A stretch of 64,000 bases of DNA from a bacterium (lineage in GTDB: Bacteria; Bacillota; Bacilli; Lactobacillales; Streptococcaceae), in NCBI GenBank assembly GCA_905221215.1, contig CAJNCI010000002.1:186001-250000 (forward strand), written 5' to 3'. Positions 26,184 to 34,613 of the stretch are shown here, piece after piece. The notes below the pieces were generated by a model. It was not told the DNA's origin. It did no database searches and saw only the letters and a list, made by a program, of their open reading frames with translations. Position 1 is the first letter of the stretch. Each line of letters starts with the position of its first letter. A program made the translations under genes and the position numbers.

Positions 26184-26217
26184 AAAAAATGGAACAGACA
26201 TCTGAATGCTGTTCCAC
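26184..26217 (-). terminator. tpiA terminator abutting the lytC ribosome site
   Basis: Perfect 8-bp stem TGGAACAG / CTGTTCCA with an 11-nt loop and six T on the minus strand. AGGAGAGG of lytC begins about 3 nt after the T-run. Confidence 0.75.
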
Positions 26218-26234
26218 CTAGCTTTTGCTACTGA

Positions 26235-26993
26235 TTATTTTACAAAGTCAAGCAAAGCCAAGAAGCTTTCTGCTTCAAGTGACGCACCACCTACAAGGGC
26301 ACCGTCAACGTCTGGACAAGCCATGTATGAAGCAACGTTTTCAGGTTTAACAGAACCACCGTATTGAACACGAACTTTGTCTGCAACTTCTTGACCAAAG
26401 TCAGCAGCTACAACGTCACGAACAACTTTACACATTTTTTGTGCGTCATCTTGTGAAGCTGATTTACCAGTACCGATAGCCCAGATTGGCTCGTAAGCGA
26501 TAACTGATGCAGCAACTTGTTCAGCTGTCAATCCAGCCAATGCAGCAGATACTTGAGCACCTACAAACTCAGCAGCTTTACCAGCTTCGTAAGTTTCAAG
26601 TGATTCACCACAACAGATGATTGGAAGCATACCGTTTGCAAAGATAGCTTTTGCTTTTTTGTTGATATCTTCATCAGTTTCATGGAAGTAGTCACGGCGT
26701 TCTGAGTGACCGATAACAACGTAGTCAGTACCGATTTCTTTCAAAACTTGTGGGCTAGTTTCACCAGTGAAAGCACCTGCATTTTCAAAGTAGCAGTTTT
26801 GAGCAGCAACTTTAAGATTTGAACCTTTAGCAGCAGCAAGAACAGCTGTCAAATCAAGAGCTGGAGCAGCGATACCTGCTTCAACAAGATCTGATGAAGG
26901 AAGTTTTGATGCAACTGCTTCAACAAATGCTTTAGCTTCTTCTGGATTTTTGTTCATTTTCCAGTTACCAGCGATAAATGGTTTACGTGACAT
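26235..26993 (-). CDS. tpiA: Triosephosphate isomerase
   Basis: A 252-aa TIM barrel that interconverts dihydroxyacetone phosphate and glyceraldehyde-3-P. Catalytic residues are visible: Lys in GNWKMNK, His in VIGHSERR, Glu in [11 protein letters not shown]. The phosphate loop is YGGSVKPEN. The ATG at 26993 has GAGG 8 nt before it; an earlier in-frame ATG is not supported. Strong promoter at 27029-27057. Codon use is highly biased, as expected for a glycolytic gene. Confidence 0.97.
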   Translation of the reverse strand: MSRKPFIAGNWKMNKNPEEAKAFVEAVASKLPSSDLVEAGIAAPALDLTAVLAAAKGSNLKVAAQNCYFENAGAFTGETSPQVLKEIGTDYVVIGHSERRDYFHETDEDINKKAKAIFANGMLPIICCGESLETYEAGKAAEFVGAQVSAALAGLTAEQVAASVIAYEPIWAIGTGKSASQDDAQKMCKVVRDVVAADFGQEVADKVRVQYGGSVKPENVASYMACPDVDGALVGGASLEAESFLALLDFVK

Positions 26994-27028
26994 TTCACAT
27001 ACCTCTTTTTTCAATTTATTTTCTACTT

Positions 27029-27057
27029 ATTTTATCACAATTATACACAGCTTGCAA
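27029..27057 (-). promoter_or_regulatory. tpiA promoter
   Basis: Minus strand TTGCAA (27052-27057), 17-bp spacer ending TGA, TAAAAT (27029-27034). A second TATAAT (27038-27043) lies inside the spacer. Confidence 0.6.
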
Positions 27058-27090
27058 ATCTTACTCGGATTTCAAGACTGCTTGCATGGA

Positions 27091-27768
27091 TTAATCCTTC
27101 CAAAGATCCATGGCATTTCTGAAATCTGCAGATACCTGTGTCGACTGAGGATTGCTTGCTTCTCTTTCTGCCCGCTTAGCCTCAATTTGAGCCACACTTT
27201 TGATACCTTCATGGCGCCAATTTCTCAAAATCGCCTGAATGTACTTCCAGTTTGCTTTTCCATTCAAAACAGCTTCACGAAGAGCTTCCTTAATCAAGTC
27301 AGCACTGGTTCCATCTTCTTTTAGAGTCTTGGTCAAATCCTCGATCTCAAAAGGCGTCAACAAGCGGCCCAGCTCCTGCTGGAAGGTTTCTACCAACTCC
27401 TTGAGCTGGTTTTGAGGTGTCAACTGATCTGAACTCGAAGCACTAGCTCCAAGCAAGTCATCCAAGCGTTCCAAGGCTAGACTGGCATCAAAAAGCAATT
27501 CAATTTCGCCATTCAGTTCGATAGTACGATACTGAAGTAGTCCCCTCTCTGTCAAGTTAGAAATGGACTGGTTGACATCCGAAATTTCCTTGCCAATCCT
27601 TTCAGCAATCTGGCTTGGCGACATTTCTTCCAAACCTGTCGTATTTTGCAAATAGAAAAATTGCCAGACCAGAAAATCATCGCTTGAAGGAAAGAGTTCC
27701 TTAAAATGCAAGAGCAGGGCACTCGGTAAAACCAAGTTCCCTGATTTAAAAGCGTCTAAATATGTCAT
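27091..27768 (-). CDS. DnaD-domain replication protein
   Basis: A 225-aa protein with an N-terminal winged-helix DnaD_N domain (MSPSQIAERIGKEISDVNQ near residue 50). The C-terminal DnaD/DnaB_II domain ends in WKYIQAILRNW, the conserved YxxxIL-type motif, followed by a basic tail. DnaD-family proteins remodel DNA and help load the replicative helicase. It follows metA by 8 nt, and this pairing is seen in streptococci. Confidence 0.85.
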   Translation of the reverse strand: MTYLDAFKSGNLVLPSALLLHFKELFPSSDDFLVWQFFYLQNTTGLEEMSPSQIAERIGKEISDVNQSISNLTERGLLQYRTIELNGEIELLFDASLALERLDDLLGASASSSDQLTPQNQLKELVETFQQELGRLLTPFEIEDLTKTLKEDGTSADLIKEALREAVLNGKANWKYIQAILRNWRHEGIKSVAQIEAKRAEREASNPQSTQVSADFRNAMDLWKD

Positions 27769-27776
27769 AATTCCTC

Positions 27777-28721
27777 TTATAAATACCCATATGCAGATGC
27801 ATCATCTTCTATCTTTCTCCAGTCAAAAGGCGTCTCTTGGTAAACAGCATAATTCACCCAGTTACTGAAAAAGAGGGCTGCTGATGAAGACCAACAAAGA
27901 CAAGGTGTCTGGTTTACATCATCATCCTTAAAGTAATTTTCTGGAATATGAGGATCCAAACCTGCATCACGATCTCGGAAATATTCATTTGCCAAGGTAT
28001 CACGATCATACTCCAAATGCCCAAAACTATAAATTTCTCGTAAATCACGACTGGCCAAAATCGAAACCCCAACCTGAGGGCCTTCCGATAAAATCTCGAG
28101 ATTGGTCTTGTTTAAGATTTCTTCCTTAGAAATCTCTGTGTGCCGTGAATGAGGGGATACATAGCTATCGTCAAAACCTCTAAAGAGAAGGTGCCCTTCT
28201 TTTAAGGTATCCTGAGGATAAATACCTGATAACTTACTGTCCATCTGGTATTTTTCAACCCCATAACGAAGATAAAGACCCGCCTGAGCCCCCCAACAGA
28301 TATGAAGAGTCGAATAGACATGGGTCTTGGACCACTCAAGCACCTGACTGAATTCCTCCCAGTAATCCACTTCCTCAAATGGTAAATGCTCAACCGGAGC
28401 ACCCGTGATAATCATCCCGTCAAAATACTCGTCCTTGACTTCAGGAAAAGTTTTGTAGAAAGTCTCCATGTGTTCTGAACGAGTTGTTTTAGAACGATGG
28501 CTCTCCATATAGAGGAAATCAATATCCAGTTGTAGGGGTGTATTAGCCAAATGGCGTAATAACTGAGTCTCTGTAACCATTTTTTGTGGCATGAGATTTA
28601 AGATTAAAATCTTCAAGGGACGGATATCTTGGTGGGCAGCACGTTGATCATCCATGACAAAGATGTTCTCTGTCCGTAAAATCTCAACAGCTGGCAATTT
28701 TTTATCAATTCGAATCGGCAT
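27777..28721 (-). CDS. metA: Homoserine O-acyltransferase (MetA)
   Basis: A 314-aa MetA of the class I glutamine amidotransferase fold. The acyl-enzyme Cys is in HICWGAQAG (~residue 142) and the His/Glu pair in FGHLEYD (~235). It activates homoserine for methionine synthesis; the acyl donor (succinyl or acetyl-CoA) cannot be read safely from the sequence. With metE and metF at the other end of the window it covers much of the methionine pathway. A BOX element lies 48 bp upstream. Confidence 0.93.
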   Translation of the reverse strand: MPIRIDKKLPAVEILRTENIFVMDDQRAAHQDIRPLKILILNLMPQKMVTETQLLRHLANTPLQLDIDFLYMESHRSKTTRSEHMETFYKTFPEVKDEYFDGMIITGAPVEHLPFEEVDYWEEFSQVLEWSKTHVYSTLHICWGAQAGLYLRYGVEKYQMDSKLSGIYPQDTLKEGHLLFRGFDDSYVSPHSRHTEISKEEILNKTNLEILSEGPQVGVSILASRDLREIYSFGHLEYDRDTLANEYFRDRDAGLDPHIPENYFKDDDVNQTPCLCWSSSAALFFSNWVNYAVYQETPFDWRKIEDDASAYGYL

Positions 28722-28769
28722 AACCCTCTCCTAACTGTACTCTTTCAGGAATCATTGCATATGTTTGAA

Positions 28770-28963
28770 ACTCTTCGAAAATCTCTTCAAACCGCGTCAA
28801 CGTTGCCTTACCGTACGTATGGTTACTGACTTCGTCAGTTCTATCTGCAACCTCAAAACAGTGTTTTAAGCTGACTTCGTCAGTTCTATCTGCAACCTCA
28901 AAGCTGTACTTTGAGCAGCTTACGGCTAGTTTCCTAGTTTGCTCTTTGATTTTCATTGAGTAT
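28770..28963 (+). repeat. BOX element (A1B2C1)
   Basis: Plus orientation: boxA (ACTCTTCGAAAATC... with GTCAACGTTGCCTTACCGTA variant), two tandem boxB units of 45 bp starting TGACTTCGTCAGTTCTATC, then boxC ending ATTTTCATTGAGTAT. The second boxB differs in its core (AAAGCTGTACTTTGAG). The only copy here with two boxB units. The remainder of the apt-metA gap holds only the apt terminator. Confidence 0.9.
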
Positions 28964-29073
28964 GAAACTAAATCTCAAACACTTAGTCCTTTTATTATAC
29001 TGCAAGAAGATATAGTTTTCAATTATAGTTTTTCTCTAACTAGCTATAGTCTATTTTTATATCCTAATGTAGA

Positions 29074-29098
29074 GAAAACAGCCCTAGGGACTGTTTTT
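29074..29098 (-). terminator. Terminator of apt
   Basis: Minus-strand AAAACAGTCCC / GGGCTGTTTT (one bulged T), immediately after the apt stop codon. Confidence 0.65.
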
Positions 29099-29100
29099 CA

Positions 29101-29613
29101 TTAATAATGCATGAGAACTTTGTAATCGTAGTCACCGATTTTTTCACGGCCGTTCAATTCATCCAATTCAACAAGGAAGGCACAACCTGCTACAATACCA
29201 CCAAGTTTTTCAATCATCTCGATGGTTGCCTTAACAGTACCACCTGTCGCCAAGAGGTCGTCTACGATAAGAACACGTTGACCTGGCTTGATGGCATCCG
29301 CGTGCATAGTCAAGGTATCAACACCGTATTCTTTTTCATAGTCAGCAGAAATGACTTCGCGTGGTAATTTACCTGGCTTACGAACAGGTGCAAAACCAAT
29401 TCCCAACTCAAAGGCAACAGGACAGCCCACGATAAATCCACGAGCCTCAGGACCTACAATCATATCAATTTTCTTGTCAGTAGCATACTGAACAATTTCA
29501 CGAACAGCATAGCTATAAGCATTTCCATCAGCCATCAAAGGACTGATATCACGGAAGGTAATGCCTTCCTTTGGATAATTTTCAATTGTTGCAATATAAT
29601 CTTTTAAATTCAT
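29101..29613 (-). CDS. apt: Adenine phosphoribosyltransferase
   Basis: A 170-aa APRT that salvages adenine plus PRPP to AMP. The PRPP-binding motif is [13 protein letters not shown]; the pyrophosphate loop region is [12 protein letters not shown]. The start [14 protein letters not shown] is placed at 29613, where family members begin. The in-frame extension upstream is low-complexity and crosses the extended -10 promoter (29645-29650). Its terminator and a BOX separate it from metA. Confidence 0.95.
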   Translation of the reverse strand: MNLKDYIATIENYPKEGITFRDISPLMADGNAYSYAVREIVQYATDKKIDMIVGPEARGFIVGCPVAFELGIGFAPVRKPGKLPREVISADYEKEYGVDTLTMHADAIKPGQRVLIVDDLLATGGTVKATIEMIEKLGGIVAGCAFLVELDELNGREKIGDYDYKVLMHY

Positions 29614-29644
29614 CTTTTTCTTTCTTTCAAAGTTTTTACTCTCT

Positions 29645-29650
29645 ATTATA
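29645..29650 (-). promoter_or_regulatory. Extended -10 promoter of apt
   Basis: Minus-strand ATGC-TATAAT, 31 bp before the chosen apt start. No clear -35. Confidence 0.5.
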
Positions 29651-29698
29651 GCATATTTTTTAAGAAAGAAGAAAGGAAAAGTTAACTTCAATGATTAT

Positions 29699-30456
29699 CT
29701 AACGATTTGACGATTTATGACTAGCCATAGCAATAAAGCCCAAGTTCTTTTTATTCTTATCAAACATTTTATACATAGTTAAAAACTGCTTTCTATTCTC
29801 CTTTTTACAAGCATTTACACAAATTTTCAAGGTTCCTAGCCAACCTTCGTCATAAATCATACCTGATAATTTCATTAATGTCATTTCACCAGTCAATACT
29901 TTCACATCACAATAACCTGATTCTATCATCACCTCTTCCCAACTATCTTGAGTTAAAGGACCTACATTTACATGAATTGCTTGTGACAATTCCTGTCTGA
30001 CAGACTCTTTAGCTTCCTTAAGAAGCACATCATGTGTCAAAAGAAGACCTTCAGGTTTTAAAACCCTTAGATACTCCATTACACATTTTTTCTTAGCTTG
30101 ATCGGCTTGCATAGTCAGCATAGCTTCATTTATAACAATATCAAAACTAGCATCTTCATAAGGAAGTTTCATTGCATTAGCTCTTTCAAACCTGATTAGA
30201 TGCCCAACACCTGCCATTTCAGCAGATTTTTTAGCCACTTCTAAAGCTTGACCATCCATATCAACAGCAGTTATCTTACAACCAAAACGCTGTGCCAACT
30301 CAATTGCTGTAGTTCCCCTATTGCACGCAACTTCTAGTATTCTCTTTTCTTTTGAAAATCCTCCTTCCGCAATTAACCAATCTGTGGCACGTTTTCCACC
30401 TGGACGTAAGCGTTTTTCCCCAGTTTCGCTAAAAACTTATGACCTGCTTCTGACAT
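29699..30456 (-). pseudogene. SAM-dependent methyltransferase, frameshifted
   Basis: A class I methyltransferase interrupted near its start. From ATG 30456 the frame reads MSEAGHKFLAKLGK and then goes to stop after ~27 codons. Shifting frame at a GGGGAAAAA run (30413-30421) restores a continuous protein of ~250 aa. The restored frame continues with KRLRPGGKRATDWL, then motif I ILEVACNRGTTAIELA and motif II ITAVDMDGQAL. Adding one A to the run would restore it. The downstream 199 codons are intact but lack motif I. The target is unknown. It could be a real pseudogene, a slippage-controlled gene, or a sequencing error. Confidence 0.75.
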
Positions 30457-30603
30457 TTGAACACCTCTGTTTTTTTCTTCATTATAACATAAAATGATAT
30501 TATCTGATAATTCTAATCTAGTTTTTGATGAACCATAATCAAACGCATACAGTCTGCCATGATTATAGCATAAATCTATTAGTCACTTCTCTAGTTCGAA
30601 TTC

Positions 30604-30708
30604 ATACTCAATAAAAATCAAATAGCAAACTAGAAAGCTAGGCGCAGGCAGTACTTGAGTACGACAAGCCGACACTGACGTGGTTTGAATTTGATTTTTG
30701 AAGAGTAT
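30604..30708 (-). repeat. Degenerate BOX element lacking boxB
   Basis: boxC-like start (ATACTCAATAAAAATCAAATAGC), then GGCAGTACTTGAGTACGACAAGCCGACACTGACG joined directly to a boxA end (over more than one block), without a boxB unit. It shows more mismatches than the other copies. The gap 30457-30847 otherwise holds the rplA terminator and nothing else recognised. Confidence 0.75.
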
Positions 30709-30801
30709 CAATTGCTCACGTAGTTTACGCATATAGGTTTGCTAGTAGATGGTAACCAAAGAAGAGTTGCACCTCTGATGAACGACATGCTCGTCGTACC
30801 C

Positions 30802-30828
30802 AAAAAAACGAGCACTTTCGTACTCGCC
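30802..30828 (-). terminator. Terminator of rplK-rplA
   Basis: Minus-strand stem CGAGTAC / GTGCTCG (one G-U) with a GAAA tetraloop and seven U, 20 nt after the rplA stop. Confidence 0.85.
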
Positions 30829-30847
30829 CTTGTTTATAAACTACTGA

Positions 30848-31537
30848 TTAAAGTGAGTTTACGTCAACTTTGATACCAACACCTTGAGTAGTTGTGATAG
30901 TCAAGTTTGTTACGTAAGTTCCTTTAGCTGTAGCTGGTTTTGCTTTTTGGATTGTTTCGTTGAAAGCTTTGAAGTTTTCAACCAATTTTTCAGCTTCAAA
31001 TGATACTTTACCGATGATTGCTTGAACGTTACCTGCACGGTCAGCACGGTAAGTGATTTTACCACCTTTAGACTCTTCAACTGCTTTAGCAACATCCATT
31101 GTTACAGTACCAGTTTTAGGGTTTGGCATCAAGTTACGTGGTCCAAGGACACGTCCAAGACGTCCAACAAGAGCCATCATGTCAGGTGTAGCGATAACTA
31201 CGTCGAAATCTAACCAACCGTCGTTGATTTTAGCAACAAGGTCATCTTCACCTACAAAGTCTGCACCAGCAGCTTTTGCTTCTTCTGCTTTTGCACCACG
31301 TGCGAAAACAAGAACTCGTGAAGTTTTACCAGTACCGTTTGGCAATACCATTGCTCCGCGGATTTGTTGGTCAGCTTTTTTAACGTCGATGTTCAAGTTG
31401 TAAGCAACTTCTACAGTTGCATCAAATTTTGCAAAGTTAGTTTCTTTTGCAAGTGCTACAGCTTCTTCTACGCTGTATGCTTTTGTGCTGTCGATTTTCT
31501 CAAGAGCAGCACGAAGTTGTTTGCTTTTTTTAGCCAT
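30848..31537 (-). CDS. rplA: 50S ribosomal protein L1
   Basis: A 229-aa L1 of the ribosomal stalk base. The family signature [21 protein letters not shown] is visible as two blocks near residue 120; the end is [23 protein letters not shown]1 usually represses its own mRNA by binding a site that mimics its rRNA target. Strong codon bias. It is separated from rplK by 207 bp, unusually long for this pair. Most of that is an inverted-repeat element (31618-31717). Confidence 0.98.
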
Positions 31538-31617
31538 TTTCTATTCTCCTTGTAAGTGGTTCAATCGATTTTCATCTCCCACGTCACTCCTCGAAATGAT
31601 GAAGTCTTGCGGGTTTT

Positions 31618-31717
31618 CAGTCTATTATTTCTCTTTTCCTACGTCGTTAAGTTCCCTTGCTGTACCCAAGTACAAGCTTCAGTCACTTGCCTAGTATGAA
31701 AAGCAACTAATAGACTG
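31618..31717. repeat. ~100-bp inverted-repeat element between rplK and rplA (RUP-like?)
   Basis: The ends CAGTCTATTA (31618-31627) and TAATAGACTG (31708-31717) are exact inverted repeats. The similarity continues inward for ~25 bp (CTTTTCCTAC against the complement of GTATGAAAAG). A smaller hairpin sits in the centre (GCTGTAC-CCAA-GTACAAGC). The size and structure resemble the pneumococcal RUP family, a non-autonomous ~107-bp repeat. I cannot recall the RUP consensus well enough to be certain. Confidence 0.55.
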
Positions 31718-31744
31718 CTGTGAGATTTTCTACTGTGTTATTGA

Positions 31745-32170
31745 TTAGTCAACAACAGTGAATCCCATAGAACGAGCAGTACCTTCGATCATACGCATTG
31801 CAGACTCTACGTTTGCTGCGTTCAAATCTGGCATCTTAGTTTCTGCAATTTCTTGTACTTGTGCACGAGTAACTGTAGCAACTTTAGTTTTGTTAGGTGT
31901 ACCTGATCCTTTTTCAACACCTGCAGCTTTTTTCAAAAGAACAGCAGCTGGTGGTGTTTTAGTGATGAAAGTAAATGATTTATCTTCGTAAACTGAGATA
32001 ACAACTGGAATGATCATACCAGCTTGGTCAGCTGTACGAGCGTTGAACTCTTTTGTGAATCCCATGATGTTGATACCAGCTTGACCAAGAGCAGGTCCAA
32101 CTGGTGGAGCTGGTGTAGCTTTACCAGCAGGGATTTGCAATTTTACAAGTTTTTCGACTTTTTTAGCCAT
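31745..32170 (-). CDS. rplK: 50S ribosomal protein L11
   Basis: A 141-aa L11. The start is [21 protein letters not shown], in two blocks, and the C-terminal rRNA-binding half contains [19 protein letters not shown] and ends SMGFTVVD. It forms the GTPase-associated centre with 23S rRNA. First gene of rplK-rplA, with AGGAGG before the start, a strong promoter at 32249-32276 and two hairpins in the leader. Confidence 0.98.
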   Translation of the reverse strand: MAKKVEKLVKLQIPAGKATPAPPVGPALGQAGINIMGFTKEFNARTADQAGMIIPVVISVYEDKSFTFITKTPPAAVLLKKAAGVEKGSGTPNKTKVATVTRAQVQEIAETKMPDLNAANVESAMRMIEGTARSMGFTVVD

Positions 32171-32194
32171 TTTTAAATCCTCCTTTGTGGTTTT

Positions 32195-32242
32195 GGCGGT
32201 AATTAAAGATTTTTACCTCCCACAAGTATGCTTTTCACATAC
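32195..32242 (-). promoter_or_regulatory. rplK leader hairpins, candidate L1 autoregulatory site
   Basis: Two hairpins in the 5' leader. GTATG / CATAC (32226-32242) comes first. Then an 8-bp stem GGAGGTAA / TTACCGCC with one A-G mismatch (32195-32220) lies ~25 nt before the rplK start. L11-L1 leaders commonly carry an L1-binding structure; assignment here rests on position only. Confidence 0.45.
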
Positions 32243-32248
32243 CCATCT

Positions 32249-32276
32249 ATTATACACTATTTATCTAGAATTGCAA
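32249..32276 (-). promoter_or_regulatory. rplK-rplA promoter
   Basis: Minus strand TTGCAA (32271-32276), 16-bp spacer, TATAAT (32249-32254), giving a ~70-nt leader. Confidence 0.7.
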
Positions 32277-32292
32277 GAGAAAAGTTTATTTT

Positions 32293-33009
32293 TTAATCGA
32301 CGTAATCTCCGCCTTCAAACCCATAGTATTCTTCCAAGCTGAGACCAGTCTCAGCAATTTCTTTGGCTTCTTTTCCGACATAACGAAGGTGCCATTCCTC
32401 AGCCATATAGCCTGTTTCCTTTTCCTTACCTTTGAGATAACGAACAACAAAGCCATAATCAGCAGCATGGTCCAAGAGCCATTGTGCCGCCTTCTCTTCT
32501 GTCACCAAATCACCATTTGTCCCAATCACATCAAAGGCCAAGCCTGTCTGGTGTTCGCTATAGCCAGGACGGGCAGAGTAACGGTCAGCCGCTGCCTTCC
32601 CATCTTGATTGACATAATCTTGATAGAGCTTGGTCTGAGTTTCATAACTTCTAAAACCACTGTAATGGTCACTGATTGGGAAACCTGCCTCTTGCATAGC
32701 TTTGATGAGTTTGACCAACTCTGCCTTAGCTGTTGGATTTTCCCCTGGATTATAGTCTTTAGACAATGGATAGTGTTTATTTGCTACGACAATTTCATCG
32801 TATTTCCCTTGAATACTGTAGTAGTCACCTTTATTAACTACTTCTGCTTTTTTCTGTGCAGCTCCTTGAGATTTACTGCCAACTGTTCCATCAGCTTTGG
32901 CTGTTTGTTCTGTCTTAGCTGCGCCATCTTCAGTTTTTGCTTTTTCTTGTGAACAAGCTGCTAGACTCAAGGCTAGCAAGGCTGTCAAGACAAGGTATCT
33001 TTTTTTCAT
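32293..33009 (-). CDS. ldcB: L,D-carboxypeptidase lipoprotein (LdcB/DacB)
   Basis: A 238-aa lipoprotein. The signal peptide has lipobox LAAC (Cys ~19). A low-complexity Lys/Ala/Glu linker follows, then an M15 VanY-type zinc peptidase. The ligands are visible in SEHQTGLAFDV (His, Asp) and EWHLRYVG (His). The pneumococcal orthologue trims the fourth D-Ala from tetrapeptides and influences septal division. It starts 2 nt after the HIT gene, so pepA-HIT-ldcB form an operon, which ends at the rplK promoter. Confidence 0.92.
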   Translation of the reverse strand: MKKRYLVLTALLALSLAACSQEKAKTEDGAAKTEQTAKADGTVGSKSQGAAQKKAEVVNKGDYYSIQGKYDEIVVANKHYPLSKDYNPGENPTAKAELVKLIKAMQEAGFPISDHYSGFRSYETQTKLYQDYVNQDGKAAADRYSARPGYSEHQTGLAFDVIGTNGDLVTEEKAAQWLLDHAADYGFVVRYLKGKEKETGYMAEEWHLRYVGKEAKEIAETGLSLEEYYGFEGGDYVD

Positions 33010-33011
33010 TT

Positions 33012-33482
33012 CTACTCCTTTATTTCTAATAGTTTATCTAGTTCTAATGATAAACGTTTGACTAATCTTTTAATCTCATCTGGTTTTGCTTGGCAGGTTT
33101 CTGAGGTCATTTCTTCAAAGGGAACCCACCAAACTGGACCACGCCCCTTGAGACCGTGACCATTCATATCACCCGTCCGTCTAGGAAACAGATGCCAATG
33201 AAGATGAGCATCACCATTTCCTAGAAGTTCGATATTCATTTTCTCAGCAGCAAAGGCCTTAGCAACTGCCTCTTGAACCACACTCATTTCCTCTAGAAAA
33301 CGGAGTCTTGTTTCCTTTTTCAAATGGTGCAATTCGGTGACGTGTTCCTTGGCTAGAAAGAGACTATATCCTGCAAAATACTGGTGATCTCCAACCACAA
33401 GGTAGCCTGTTTCCAACTCTCTTACAAAGTAGGGATTTTCTCCAGCTTTGATGAGTTCGATTCTCTGACAGATTAAGCACAT
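33012..33482 (-). CDS. HIT family hydrolase
   Basis: A 156-aa HIT protein with the His-triad HLHWHLFPR and upstream CLICQRI. This subgroup is usually annotated as a diadenosine-tetraphosphate-type nucleotide hydrolase; the actual substrate is unknown. The start is set at 33482 (MCLICQ), one base after the pepA stop, with GAGGGGG inside the pepA end as ribosome site. A reading beginning 12 codons earlier would overlap pepA and is not needed. Confidence 0.83.
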   Translation of the reverse strand: MCLICQRIELIKAGENPYFVRELETGYLVVGDHQYFAGYSLFLAKEHVTELHHLKKETRLRFLEEMSVVQEAVAKAFAAEKMNIELLGNGDAHLHWHLFPRRTGDMNGHGLKGRGPVWWVPFEEMTSETCQAKPDEIKRLVKRLSLELDKLLEIKE

Positions 33483-33483
33483 T

Positions 33484-34521
33484 CTATGATACCCCCTCGC
33501 TCTTAAGATAAGCATCAACCATACGCTCAGTCGCTACTACTGAATCGATGTGGGTGCGCTCATAAGAGTGACTGGACTCAATACCAGCTCCAAGAAGTGC
33601 ATGCTTGACCTCTGCACCTGCTGACATCGCTGCTGAAGCGTCCGATCCGTAAAATGGATAGATGTCGAGCTTAAATGGAATATCTTGCTCTTTCGCCAAA
33701 GCTACTAAGTGTTGACGGAAGTCATAGTGATAAGGACCAGAAGCATCCTTGACACAGATAGATACTGTGTACTCATCCGTCTGCTGGTCATCGCCCATAG
33801 CTCCCATATCCACAGCCAGATATTCTACTACCTGAGCTGGAATATTTGAATTGGCACCATGACCCACCTCTTCAAAGACTGAAAAGGCAAAATGGGTTGT
33901 AACTGGCAATTCAATCTTCTCTTCCTTATAAATACGAAGCAGGTTAAGCAAAATCGCTGCACTGACCTTGTCATCCAAATGTCGAGACTTGATAAAACCA
34001 GTCTCTGTTACGACAGTTCGTGGGTCAAAGCTGATAAAATCACCGACCTCAATCCCAAGAGCACGAGTTTCTTTTTCATTGGTCACTTTTGCATCCAAAC
34101 GCACTTCCATATTGTCCTGCGTGCGTTCTGCAGTCCCAGCATCCTTATAAACATGACAAGAAGTTTGGTGGATGAGGATGGTACCTGATACTTTTTCACC
34201 TGTGCTAGCCACATGAACGGTACAATTTTCTCCCTCAATCATGTTCCAAGGAAAGCCACCAATACGGTCCAATTTAAGACGTCCGTCTGGTTTGACAGCA
34301 CGGACAATAGCACCCAGCGTATCCACATGGGCAGTCAAATAGCGTTGTTGCTCATCATTTTGACCTTTGATGGTCACATTGACACCGCCTTTGGCTGTGC
34401 GAACCGGTTGGTAACCGAAACCTTCTAGAGTCTTGACTAAATAGTCCGAAATCTCACGAGTGAAGCCCGTTGGTGACGCAATGGCTGTCAGTTCTTTGAT
34501 ATATTCTACTGTTTGATTCAT
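33484..34521 (-). CDS. pepA: M42 glutamyl aminopeptidase
   Basis: A 345-aa M42 metallopeptidase with cocatalytic metals. Ligand motifs are LTAHVDTLGAIV (His, Asp), SRHLDDKVSAA (Asp), FEEVGHGANSN (catalytic Glu/ligand) and the terminal ESSHSYERTH (His). Dodecameric PepA removes N-terminal Glu and Asp in lactic acid bacteria. Extended -10 promoter (TGT-TATAAT, 34544-34549). First in pepA-HIT-ldcB. Confidence 0.93.
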   Translation of the reverse strand: MNQTVEYIKELTAIASPTGFTREISDYLVKTLEGFGYQPVRTAKGGVNVTIKGQNDEQQRYLTAHVDTLGAIVRAVKPDGRLKLDRIGGFPWNMIEGENCTVHVASTGEKVSGTILIHQTSCHVYKDAGTAERTQDNMEVRLDAKVTNEKETRALGIEVGDFISFDPRTVVTETGFIKSRHLDDKVSAAILLNLLRIYKEEKIELPVTTHFAFSVFEEVGHGANSNIPAQVVEYLAVDMGAMGDDQQTDEYTVSICVKDASGPYHYDFRQHLVALAKEQDIPFKLDIYPFYGSDASAAMSAGAEVKHALLGAGIESSHSYERTHIDSVVATERMVDAYLKSEGVS

Positions 34522-34543
34522 TTCTTCACCTCTTTTGCTACCT

Positions 34544-34572
34544 ATTATAACACATTTATCATCGGATAAAAA
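34544..34572 (-). promoter_or_regulatory. pepA promoter
   Basis: Minus strand TTTTTA (34567-34572), 17-bp spacer ending TGT, TATAAT (34544-34549). The -35 hexamer overlaps the T-run of the brnQ terminator. Confidence 0.55.
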
Positions 34573-34613
34573 AAGAAAATCACTCCTGTAGACTTAGCTA
34601 CAAAAGTGATTTT
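34567..34613 (-). terminator. Terminator downstream of brnQ
   Basis: Minus-strand stem AAAATCACT / AGTGATTTT extended by TGTAG / CTACA, with loop CTAAGT, then CTTTTTTT. It is ~160 nt beyond the brnQ stop because a BOX element lies between. Confidence 0.8.

Noticed and set aside
28705..28956. 83-codon minus-strand frame with a repeated EVADRTDEVS pattern
   Set aside because: It is a BOX element read as protein; the repeated peptide is just the two tandem boxB units.
30298..30456. Treating the 199-codon methyltransferase fragment as an intact small gene
   Set aside because: It lacks the SAM-binding motif I, which is found in the preceding frame; a one-base shift explains both parts.
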